This document shows positions 55,501 through 64,000 of a DNA stretch of 64,000 bases, one piece after another. Source of the stretch: Cryptomeria japonica. Lineage: Eukaryota; Streptophyta; Pinopsida; Cupressales; Cupressaceae. The stretch is from the NCBI RefSeq assembly GCF_030272615.1, contig NC_081408.1, forward strand, positions 616,896,476-616,960,475. The letters run 5' to 3'. Both the position numbers and the translations under genes were made by a program. The notes beneath the pieces were generated by a model. The model made no database searches and was not told where the DNA came from. It was given only the letters and a program-made list of their open reading frames with translations. Numbering within the stretch: the stretch's first letter is position 1; every line of letters begins with the position of its first letter.

Positions 55501-58500
55501 ATACATTATATTCAAATACAATGGTAGTAATCTAGTTACAAGTGAATCTTGTAACCTCTCAATACAATCCTCCCTGTTGGTAAGGTACTTCCTTCGCCTT
55601 ACCAGTTCTTTTCTTACTCTAACTAAATCTTCAATAACTCAGTCGCTATCTTGTTGGATCTCCTCTCTCACTCTCTACTCTCTTCATCTCACTAATGTTG
55701 CTTACCAGTTCTTCTTTCACTCAACACAATGCCTCTTCTCTTCCAGTTTACCTCTATCTAGTCAACAACTATCTACCACTACTGATTCTCTACCATTGCT
55801 TCTTACTTGACTAGGTTCCTTTGGTTCTTCATTCAACTTGCATTCACTCTCTACTGCCTTCTCACAGGTAGCCCTGACCTTACCGATTATACTCTCTTAC
55901 CGGTTCTCCTTCTAATGTTTAGACACTTAAGATCTTCACCAATCAAACTTAGACTGATTTCATTACTCATAGAGGTATACCAATTCAAACTTCAGTCAGT
56001 TAGGGTTTCTTCCATCAACAAAATCTTCATTAGACCTGATCCAATCTGTCTTGGATCGATCACTTGCATCGAAGGAATGCACCTATACGCATTTTCCATA
56101 ATCCAATGCATATTTGATGAAAATAGCAACTCTAACCTTGTTCTTCAGCCTCAAATTCAGTCTTCACATTTATGATCCAGTTGTTTCCTTCTCAAAGTCA
56201 ATCTAGAGTTGAATATCAAACATCAATCATGGCACCAACATATGTTTGATCTTCCTTTGTCATTCATATTTCATTGAGCTGCACACTCTGCAACTCCTCC
56301 ATGATTGTCGCAATCAACATTTAATGTTGACCAATTACAACTACCTCTACAAATTCGCCACATCAACTCCGCATGTCATCACATTCTCATGCATCTAGTC
56401 TCACTAACATAGAGTCGGTTCATGCTTGCACATCTGATAAACCCTTACCGAAACCAATCCTTACTAGTTTTCTTATACTGACACAACCATTGCCGGTAAG
56501 CCTTCATACCAACACCAGCTTAATCTTGCTGGTGTAACACATCAACTGTACATCAACCAAGCTAGTCCTCAGTAGTCATCAGGAGTAACTCATCATGTGT
56601 AACTTCATCTGATGAAGGTCTTCAACTTCTTTGCATTCAGCTCACTCAGTTTCATACCAGTATCCTTGTTTACCTGCAACTACCTAGATGACTCAATTTC
56701 ATCATCCTCCATTAGATCTGCACTAGTGGTAACACAAGACACCTTCTTCATTCTGGTAACTCTATTTTATGTGTAGTTGCAAACATAGCATAATTTGTCT
56801 AGTTCAACTCACAGCCAGTTTTCCATAGTGGCAAAACCCTTTACTTCAAATCTTCCTTCACCATCCTGGTAACACATCTTATCTTCACATGCTTATCTGG
56901 TGTGTATCTCTAATCATACTCTCTAGAGGTTTAACTAATCTCAGACTCTGGAAGCATTCTCATCTTTCGCTTGATCATTTGGTTTGTTCATTCACTCACC
57001 TGCCTTCTATTTCTGATATTGCTCAAACATGAAATAACTGTCATTATGTAGATGTATATCTAGCTTGACATATGTCCCAGTGGTTTTCCATAAGTCAACT
57101 TGCACACAAAGGTAGTACACTCTATCAACCTATCACTTAGCCTGTGATAGCTTCTTCATTCGGTGGGAGTCCTACTAGTTAACCTTACACTAGAAATCCA
57201 TTGGCCTGCTCATACTTCACCTCTGGTGTTGATGTGATTCAAATAAAATTCCACCTCTTCATCACAGTCAACAACCCATCATTTAGTTTCTTCATTTCGG
57301 TTGTATGAAACACCATATCAACAACCCTTTTACTGAGTGGTCACTTTACTGCACCTCTAGCATACCGGTACACACCGGTTCTTCCTTCTACATGAAGATG
57401 ATCACTTGGTTGTCACCAATGACAACACATCAACTCTTCTCCTATACTGTTCCATCTTATATTCCGGTTGACATCAAACTCTAATGCCAACAACCTCTTG
57501 TTCACTAGTTGAAATCAATGTCAATGATATCAGTAACATCCTATACCTATTGACATCAATGACAACACAATGCCAACAGTTCATTAGCACATGTCCAATG
57601 TTGTTGCAAATTGAACAAATCACATTGACTCTCTTCTCCATCTCATAAGGACTAGACCAATTAACATAGGTTCTTTGCCAATTTGTGTTCCTCCGGTCAT
57701 TGAAATTCCTTCTCCAATCACCAACAGAACTTGGATTTAAATGAGGTGTTGGATAATTAGCTCCATACCTGCATTCAGTAGATCTATGCCCATACATGTT
57801 TCATGTATAACAGTAACCTTCAAATTTTCTAGGCACATATCTAGCATAAGGTCTATAACCAATATTAATACCAGATCTACTTCTACATACATTTGTATTG
57901 TGTCCTAGTTTATGATAGTTAAAACAAACAGGTTTGTAAGTTTTCTTACCAGTAGGTTTTTGAACTTTAGGAGTAATTTTACCTTCATGCATATTGCTCT
58001 TTGTACCAAAAGGTTCCACTTTCTCAAATGTATTGTATCCTAGTCCAGATGTATCACCATTCATCATCTAAGATTAGATCTGTTCATCCAACATAGTAGA
58101 ACTCTTGTTGAATTTATCAAGCTTCTCATTGACCTCAACAAGTTCCTTTGAAAGATCTTTATTTCTCTTCATGAGGGTCTCTCTGAGAGACATTGCCATT
58201 TCAAGATTTGACTGTATTTATTATTTTTCATCTTTCTCCTCATGCCAACATTCATACAAAGTTGCATTCTCCTGCTTAATCTTAAATATTTAATGCTCTT
58301 TATCTTGGATCCGATCCTCAACCTTTCTTCTATCTTCAAGTTCCTCACACATCCAAATTGTAAGTGATTCCATCTTTCTTCTTAGGCCAGTCTTCTCACC
58401 ATTCAGCTTCTCCACATCTTCAATGAGTGCATCAATGTTCACCTCATTTGAATAACTAGTGTCAGATATCTCCAACAATTGTTCGGTCAATTCTTTCCTT

Positions 58501-58654
58501 TTAGCTAGTGATGCCTTGTACTTGCCTCTTAGGGTTTCAAGATCTTCCTTGGTTTTAGCAAGTTCCCTAGCCATTTATCTATAACTCATTCCTTCCCCCA
58601 TATTTTCCTTAGGATTAGAGATCCCTTCTACGAAGTTAATCCTTAAGGAAGTTA

Positions 58655-58667
58655 GGCTTTGATACCA
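58655..58667 (-). promoter_or_regulatory. Primer binding site of X2
   Basis: TGGTATCAAAGCC on the minus strand, one transition away from the initiator Met-tRNA site, two bases from the LTR. Confidence 0.85.
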
Positions 58668-58669
58668 AT

Positions 58670-59790
58670 TGATGAACTTATAAGGCACTGAGAGGGGGGG
58701 TGAATCAATGCAAGTAAAAACAGTACAAATCTGATTATTAACTTTAGCAACTTGAAACTCAATAAGCATATAAGAGATAACAACAAGTATGAAATCACCA
58801 CATAAAGCATAAAACACATGACCAAACAGTTTATATGTGGAAAAATCAAATGGGAAAAACCACGGTTGGAGTTATACCCACAAGATCCACTATCTGTAGT
58901 ATAGAGATCTAACCAGTTAAGGTCGACAACACCTGGTTAGGGGCAAACTCAGTTAGGAGTGTCTAAGCGTGACTAAGAGCTATACAATAAGGCCTATGAG
59001 GAAAAACCCTGTTAGGAGCTACCCAAGTTAATGTGTCACCTGGTTAGAGGATTTAATGATCAGACCTATTAGGATGCGACTGCACCCTATTAGGAGTGAC
59101 CTTGTGAGAGGATTTTCTTGCTGCAACTGTTAGGAAGACAACAAGTTCAAGTGATCATAGTATAACACCATTAGTGTCTGATAAGATCCACTTTGGAACA
59201 TTAAAACATCACATAAAATCCATCTCAGAACTCCTCTGATCACCGCACTATCAGAAATACAAAATTCGCTCGTGATCTCACACATTCATTCATTCATATT
59301 CATAACCAACTTCATATCTGATCACACCTCTTAAAAACATCATTAGGTCAGCTAGAATCTTGGAGCATTTTCCTAGGTTCAATGAATCTAGACAAACTTG
59401 CAGTTCACACCTAACTTATGTCTACCACTGACATAAGACATCAAATTCTGTGTCAGTTTATCGATCTAAGTTATTTTCATCACTACCAGTTGAGTCCACA
59501 TCAACTAATCTACTCAGTCAAACAAATATTGTTCACCTGATTGAATCTGCATATGCGGTCATGGACATAACTTCATCTACCAGTCTCCATTGTTGCTGCA
59601 AAACCACATCATCCCATTCTTCATGAATTTTTTGTACCAGCTGGCGAAATATCATTCTATTTATCTTTTCCGGTTAATGTCCTATTTGCTGGTTCTGATA
59701 AAAATTGTCTCTGCTTACTGGTTAAGCCTTACCAGTTGAACTGTAAGACTTAGATAACTGAAGAAGCATAGTTAACATCAATGACAACAT
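58670..59790 (-). repeat. 5' LTR of X2
   Basis: It ends AAGTTCATCA at 58670 on the minus strand and probably starts TGTTGTCATTGATG at 59790, giving 1,121 bp. The 3' end is certain from the primer site and the 44818 copy. The 5' end is inferred from the style of the other LTR starts, and no matching duplication was found. The hairpin at 58685-58711 pairs GCACTGA with TCAATGC, one wobble in the element sense. A cluster of GTTAGGAG repeats lies at about 58935-59140. Confidence 0.75.
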
Positions 59791-59807
59791 ACAAAATAGT
59801 CATTGAT

Positions 59808-61192
59808 GTAGGCTAAAAAGGACACAAGAACATAAGACAAGTCATTAGTATTGTTAGTAACAATAAAAAATGAATGACAAATGAAACTATAATCCTAAAC
59901 ATGCATCCCAAATCATACAAAATCGAAGGAAAGAAGAAAAACCATCCAAGATTCTCTCCAACATGCTCATAGTGGCTCCTCCCTTGTTCCTCTCCTCTCC
60001 AAGTTCCACATGAGTGTAGCCCTCATCTTTTTGCACTATATATGGATGTCTTATGGAGATTCAAGATTATGAAAATTATGCACTACTTATGCAAATGTAA
60101 ACAAGCTAATATGAGTAAGCACCTTAATTATTCTATGTTAGTTTTAACCAAAATAACAAAGCAAAATGCTCCTAGAATGCTCTCTTAAAATGGCTATAAA
60201 TCTGACGCATAAAGATTTATGGATCTTTTTGAAGAAGGAATGGGCTCTATTTATAGGAAAAATAGGGCAATGGATGGTTGAGATTGAGTAATCTCAACAA
60301 AGGCCAGGATTGATGGTTTTATGATCCATGTGAGGGCTTTCAACCCAATCCCAAGATGAAAAATGTCAACATGAGATGGCTTGAGAGGAGAGGGAAGAAG
60401 CATTAAATGCTTGAGATGACATGAAGGTTACCTTAGGAGGTAAGGTTAGGCTTGAGTTAGTGGATAAATCTTTTATCCAAGGGTAATGCTTTTATCCAAT
60501 GGATAAACTCTTGTGCAAGAGTTAGTGGGGATAACCATGGTCAAAGCAATAAATGCTTGAAGAGACACATGAGTTAGATGGGGGTTAATTTAGAGGGAAA
60601 GTCTCTAACCATGTGGGTGAATTGAGTTAACCATTAATGGTTATGTAAGAGCCATACGTAGTTTAGAAGACTTTGAGGGTTAACTTGTTGAAGACATAAA
60701 GCCTTTAATGCATTTCAAAGACTTTGAGGCTTTGAGAAGTGACATCTCTTTGCTTAGGAATGTGACAATAATTAGGAGATGGATTATGCTAATTAGAAGG
60801 GGTTAGAAGAGTCTAGAAGGGGATTTAGGATGCAAGTGGGTTTGGTGGGTGAGAGAAAATAGGATTTTAATTAAAATAAAATTTATTTATTTCAGCTAAA
60901 ATTGTGCAATTTGCTTTTGTAGGAGAATGCAAGTGGGGTGGATTTTTTAAATAAATATTGATTTATTTAAAAGGGGGATTTGATTTATTAAAATGAGAGG
61001 AATGAGGGAAATTAAATAAATAATAGATAGGGATTTTAATTTAAATAAATTTATGTAATTTATTTAATTAAAATAGCATAATGAGGGTTGAATGAATTAA
61101 TTAAATGTTGATTTAATTAATAGAGGAATATTAGTGTATCAAATAAATATTAAATATTTATTTAATCTACTGGACAAATTTATGTGTCTACA
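59808..61192 (-). repeat. 3' LTR of G3 (Ty3/gypsy)
   Basis: It starts TGTAGACACATAAATTTG on the minus strand at 61192 next to a polypurine tract, and probably ends CCTTTTTAGCCTACA at 59808. A TATAAATAG box lies at 60247-60256 on the minus strand. The inner part is AT-rich (60860-61170, runs of A-A-T-T-A-A-A-T-A). The left end is uncertain because no duplication can be checked. Confidence 0.65.
60247..60256 (-). promoter_or_regulatory. TATA box of the G3 LTR
   Basis: CTATAAATAG on the minus strand, in the context TCCTATAAATAGAGCCC, a strong plant TATA match. Confidence 0.68.
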
Positions 61193-63427
61193 TTTGCCCC
61201 TCTTTAAAATGGTGCAGTTTATCATGTCGTTTCAAAGAAAGAAAGATAGGTATGTGAAATATGCCCCAGAAATGTTAATTTAGTGGGTGGTATGCCCCCT
61301 CGAGAGATGGGCCAAATTGTTTTGAAAAATTGGGCGATCTCTTGAAAAAGAGAAAGAAGTTGAGGGAGGTAGAATCGAAGAATTTTAAAATATTGGTGAA
61401 ACAATGGGAGAAGATAGAGTGAATATGAAGAAAGGGCAAGCTAGTGAGTACCCGTAGGTCATGCAAGAGATACAGTGAAAATGTAGTGTTTGTGCAGTTG
61501 ATTGATATTGTACAATTGATCAAAATTGGTTGGACAATCTAGTGCAATCGGTTGAATTGCCCCGGTTGAGTCAAAGAGTGACAGTTGATGTCATTTGTTC
61601 ACTTGGATAGGATAAAGTCTGAGTAAGTGAATCAAAGTGACCTTTTGTGACTTAGACAATTGATGTAATTGCCCAATGAAGTCAAGGTATCTGAAGCAAA
61701 ATACTCATTGAGACTTAGACAATTGATGTAATTGCCCATTTTGATTATGTTTGATTGGTTGATCAATTGATAGTGTTTGTGTTGTAGGTTGTTTGTGGCG
61801 AATCATAGAAGCCCCGTTGAGACTAGGCAATTAATGTAAATACCTATTGTAGTCTAGGATTGTCATAACTCATTACCTGTTGAGACCCGAAGATACTTGA
61901 TCAAAAAGTATATGTTGATAGTCTAGGTGTGTGTGAGTCGATGTACCTATGTAGATAGAGTAACTTTCTTGGCTTATAGGATGGCCTAGGATGGGGAGCG
62001 CAACCCCTCCTGTTAGAGATGGACAGTGATGAACGTGGCTTGATTGGGTTGATGGGGTATGATGTAGGGTATGTGATGTTGATGATTGAGATGGGGAGGG
62101 TGAGGGGGGGATTCAATGTTAGATAGAAGGTAAGGAGGACCTAAGACCCATTCCTATGTAAGAGGAGAAAAATAGAGTATCCTTTGTCATGACTATGTAT
62201 GAATGATATGTAGTGATATGGATTTATGCATGGATGAAATGCAATAGAATGCAATATATACAGATGAGATGAAATGATGATCCATAGATTATTCATAGTG
62301 CTTTATTTTCATCATCGAGCATGGTAGTATCGATCTTGGCTAAGGTATCAAAAACCAAGTTTGAGCATTTCAGCTATAAGAAAACATCGCAAACAAAGAA
62401 AGTTCCCCTCCATTTCTGGTTCATGTACAAATGGTCGAGGTATACGTTGTAGTTAGTGATCCATGACTGTATTTTTGTATCTGATCACGTAACTTAGTGA
62501 ACTTCCCACGTAGAAACCATTAGTACATGCCCCAGAACTTCATTGGAACAATCCATAGACAAAAAACAAAGAAAAATATATTAGGAACCATCTTGGCTTC
62601 TCTAATCACTTGTGGATATCTTGGAGTAGCATAGGAACTTGATATAAATAAACAAATAAAAAATCGACCAAGTACTTTTCAGCTAAATAGAATTTTCTTG
62701 TCAAAGAAAAGGCTATTATGTCTTGTCTGTGAGGAAGGATGCATCCTTGTGAAGACATCTGTGTGTGGATGTTTTGATCAGTTGGTTGGTTGATTTGATA
62801 AGAGATCATTGTTTGAGTCGCTCAAAATGTTGTTTTGTGTTTGTTGTGATGTGTATGTATGAAGAATAATATATATTGCAATGTTTTTGATTGATTTTTG
62901 ATGTTTTTGTCATATTTTTATGGATTTTGTGAGTGTTTTTTAATGTTTTTGGTATTTTCTGAGTTTTTACGAATGTTTTTGGTATATTTCCAACCAATTT
63001 TGAATGAGGAACTCAATGAATCAAAAGTAATGTATAATCCACTTTCATCAATAGGTTAAGAGTATTGCCCCCATTTAGATGTCGCTATGAAAGAAGGATG
63101 TAGGACACATGAAGTACTAACCTTGATTGGAGATCAACAACAAGCCATGGTTTGAATGATAGATGAATGGATGCAATGGATGTGATCGCAACAAGTCTGA
63201 AAGACAATGGAGCCATAGATTTTACAAGTAGCGCATTTTTACCAGGTTGTCACCACCGTACTTACCCAAGGTGCAACCGAAGTAGTTTTCACCATTTGGA
63301 TGCATGATTTTTCTTTACTATTTTGATGATGATTTTTTTAAAAAAAAATTGTATTTTTTTGAGGACATTTTTCTGAATGTTATTGGTATTTTCTGATATA
63401 TTAGAGGAGCCCGATGCTCTGCATAGC
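61193..63427 (-). other. Long 3' noncoding region of G3 with polypurine tract
   Basis: The tract AAAGAGGGGCAAA (minus strand, 61193-61205) abuts the LTR. The remaining 2.2 kb has no supported gene. It contains three imperfect copies of GACTTAGACAATTGATGTAA plus TTGCCCA at about 61649, 61711 and 61820, and T-rich low complexity at 62870-62990 and 63330-63360. A long noncoding stretch between integrase and 3' LTR is common in Tat-type gypsy elements. Confidence 0.65.
61645..61860. repeat. Imperfect direct repeats in G3
   Basis: Three decaying copies of a unit around AGACAATTGATGTAATTGCC, spaced about 62 and 109 bp. Confidence 0.7.
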
Positions 63428-64000
63428 TTATGTATGAAATAGTTTGAGGTGCATGTTGTTGATCAGATTTGCTAGTGGTTCTCCTTTTGAAGTTGCCAAA
63501 TGATATGCCCGAGACTTAAATACAACCATGATAACATATAGACCTAGCAAATTGCATTCAAACTTGCCCTGATGTTCTCTATTTGGTTGATTAGGAGGAT
63601 TCTCCCTGAGAACAAGATCTCCTACCTCAAATGTGTGAGGTTTGACTCAATGATTGTAGCTTCTGCTTATGCGTTGTTGATAGGCCTTTAAGTGGTTGTA
63701 TGTAGCTTGTCGCCTTTCATCAATTAGTTCCAAGTCCTGAAGACGTGAGACTCGGTATGCTTCATCATCTATCAGATTGTGCCAGGAGACCCATCGAGAT
63801 GGTATTTCAACTTCAATAGGCAAGATGACTTCTTCTCCATAAACCATTTAGTAGGGAGTTGCACCTGTAGGGGTTTGAATGCTAGTTCGATATGCCCATA
63901 ATGTTGGATTCAATCGAATGTGCCAATCATGGCCAACATTATTGACTATCTTTTTGAGGATCCTCAATATATTCTTGTTTGATGCGTTGGCTTGACCATT
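63428..64000 (-). pseudogene. G3 Ty3/gypsy integrase, C-terminal part (partial)
   Basis: Reading from the right edge: N-G-Q-A, then I-L-K-K-I-V-N-N-V-G-H-D-W, then L-W-A-Y-R-T-S-I-Q-T-P-T-G-A-T-P-Y, a TAA at 63848-63850, then M-V-Y-G-E-E-V-I-L-P-I-E-V-E-I-P-S and L-I-D-E-R-R. A TGA follows at 63647-63649, then F-E-V-G-D-L-V-L-R and a tail ending H-L-K-L-F-H-T with TAA at 63428-63430. This is the end of a gypsy integrase core and its C-terminal binding domain. The catalytic Asp residues lie off-window. Two in-frame stops make it non-functional. Confidence 0.9.

Larger units (their letters stand above)
55067..57578 (-). mobile_element. Long solo LTR (2.5 kb)
   Basis: The 2,512-bp segment starts TGTTGGCATTGTG and ends TTGTGTCTAACA on the minus strand, flanked by GTTCA. 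No primer site, tract or internal gene is present. It holds a cluster of imperfect repeats (55331-55500) and a U5 hairpin at 55082-55109. Plus-strand ORFs at 55577-56175 are Ser/Leu-rich composition effects. Confidence 0.9.
54789..58574 (-). pseudogene. X2 gag-like protein with coiled coil and four zinc knuckles, split by a solo LTR
   Basis: It begins M-A-R-E-L-A-K-T-K-E-D-L at 58574. The first about 170 residues look like coiled coil (L-R-G-K-Y-K-A-S-L-A-K-R-K-E-L-T-E-Q-L). Four zinc knuckles follow: C-F-N-Y-H-K-L-G-H-N-T-N-V-C (about 57930-57885, second Cys is Tyr); C-Y-T-stop-N-M-Y-G-H-R-S-T-E-C (about 57815-57775); C-S-I-C-N-N-I-G-H-V-L-M-N-C, whose last Cys lies beyond the solo LTR (57617-57584 plus about 55060); and C-Y-H-C-N-Q-L-G-H-I-T-K-F-C (55004-54963). 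A Lys/Glu/Ser tail stops at 54789. Arg/Asn-rich linkers between knuckles suggest RNA binding. Confidence 0.8.
52732..59790 (-). mobile_element. X2: second LTR element of the X architecture
   Basis: On the minus strand the order is 5' LTR (58670-59790), primer site (58655-58667), gag-like gene (58574-54789, split by a solo LTR), 472-bp spacer, and ORF2 (54316-52732, cut by C2). No pol domain is found. The 3' side probably continues at 45829-44818. Confidence 0.8.

Noticed and set aside
55577-56175. Plus-strand ORFs of 77 and 122 codons
   Set aside because: They lie in the 2.5-kb solo LTR; Ser/Leu-rich composition reflects a pyrimidine-rich strand.
58670-59795. Target-site duplication for X2 using TACAA after 59790
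   Set aside because: The bases before the 44818 fragment (CGTTC or a shift of it) do not match, so either the LTR start is misplaced or the two fragments are not one element.
1-64000. Host genes, tRNA or rRNA genes
   Set aside because: The only tRNA-like matches are the short primer sites; every long reading frame belongs to a retroelement or is a shadow of one.

Overview
The window looks like a stretch of a large seed-plant genome, most likely a gymnosperm or conifer. This is inferred from the dense nesting of Ty1/copia, Ty3/gypsy and L1-type LINE elements, the style of the copia and gag proteins, and the absence of any recognisable host gene. I found no rRNA, tRNA or CRISPR. Essentially every base can be placed in a retroelement or its remains, and most genes carry stops and frameshifts. 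Two long ORFs are intact: a 1,151-codon Ty3-type gag protein (18569-22024) and a gag-protease ORF of about 760 codons that runs off the left edge (3-2282).

Left half (1-44817), a nest five insertions deep. The outermost unit is X1 (minus strand, about 35287-44817 and onward off-window), an LTR element with a coiled-coil, zinc-knuckle gag and an unknown second ORF. X1 was invaded by a minus-strand Ty3/gypsy-type gag element (G1, 4424-35286). G1 was invaded by a minus-strand copia element (C1, 7222-30841, target duplication CTTTA). C1 was invaded by a plus-strand L1 LINE (13761-29465, 19-bp target duplication). The LINE was invaded by a plus-strand gag-only Ty3-type element (G2, 16201-23983, target duplication CAGAG). 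G1 and G2 belong to the same family, so that family sits three levels inside its own older copy. Another copia element (A, 1-4423) entered the 3' LTR of G1, a solo LTR (9604-10818) sits inside C1, and a tandem array of three LTRs (35453-39783) sits inside X1.

Right half (44818-64000). X2 (minus strand, 52732-59790, probably with the 44818-45829 fragment) is a second copy of the X architecture. Its gag is split by a 2.5-kb solo LTR (55067-57578, target duplication GTTCA). An oppositely oriented X-type 3' end with LTR (X4, about 45790-47037) and a 5'-truncated plus-strand copia element (C2, 47038-52731) lie within or beside it. A minus-strand Ty3/gypsy integrase end with its 3' LTR (G3, 59808-64000) closes the window.

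How the parts fit: X elements show gag-like and unknown ORFs but no reverse transcriptase or integrase. They share with the pol-bearing copia elements an initiator-Met-tRNA-type primer site, a purine-tract box and a hairpin at the end of U5. The stem of that hairpin differs in sequence between families but stays paired. This suggests, as inference, that X elements borrow copia enzymes. G1/G2 and copia A likewise look like gag-bearing elements without their own pol. The LINE carries a third long degenerate ORF behind its RNase H domain.
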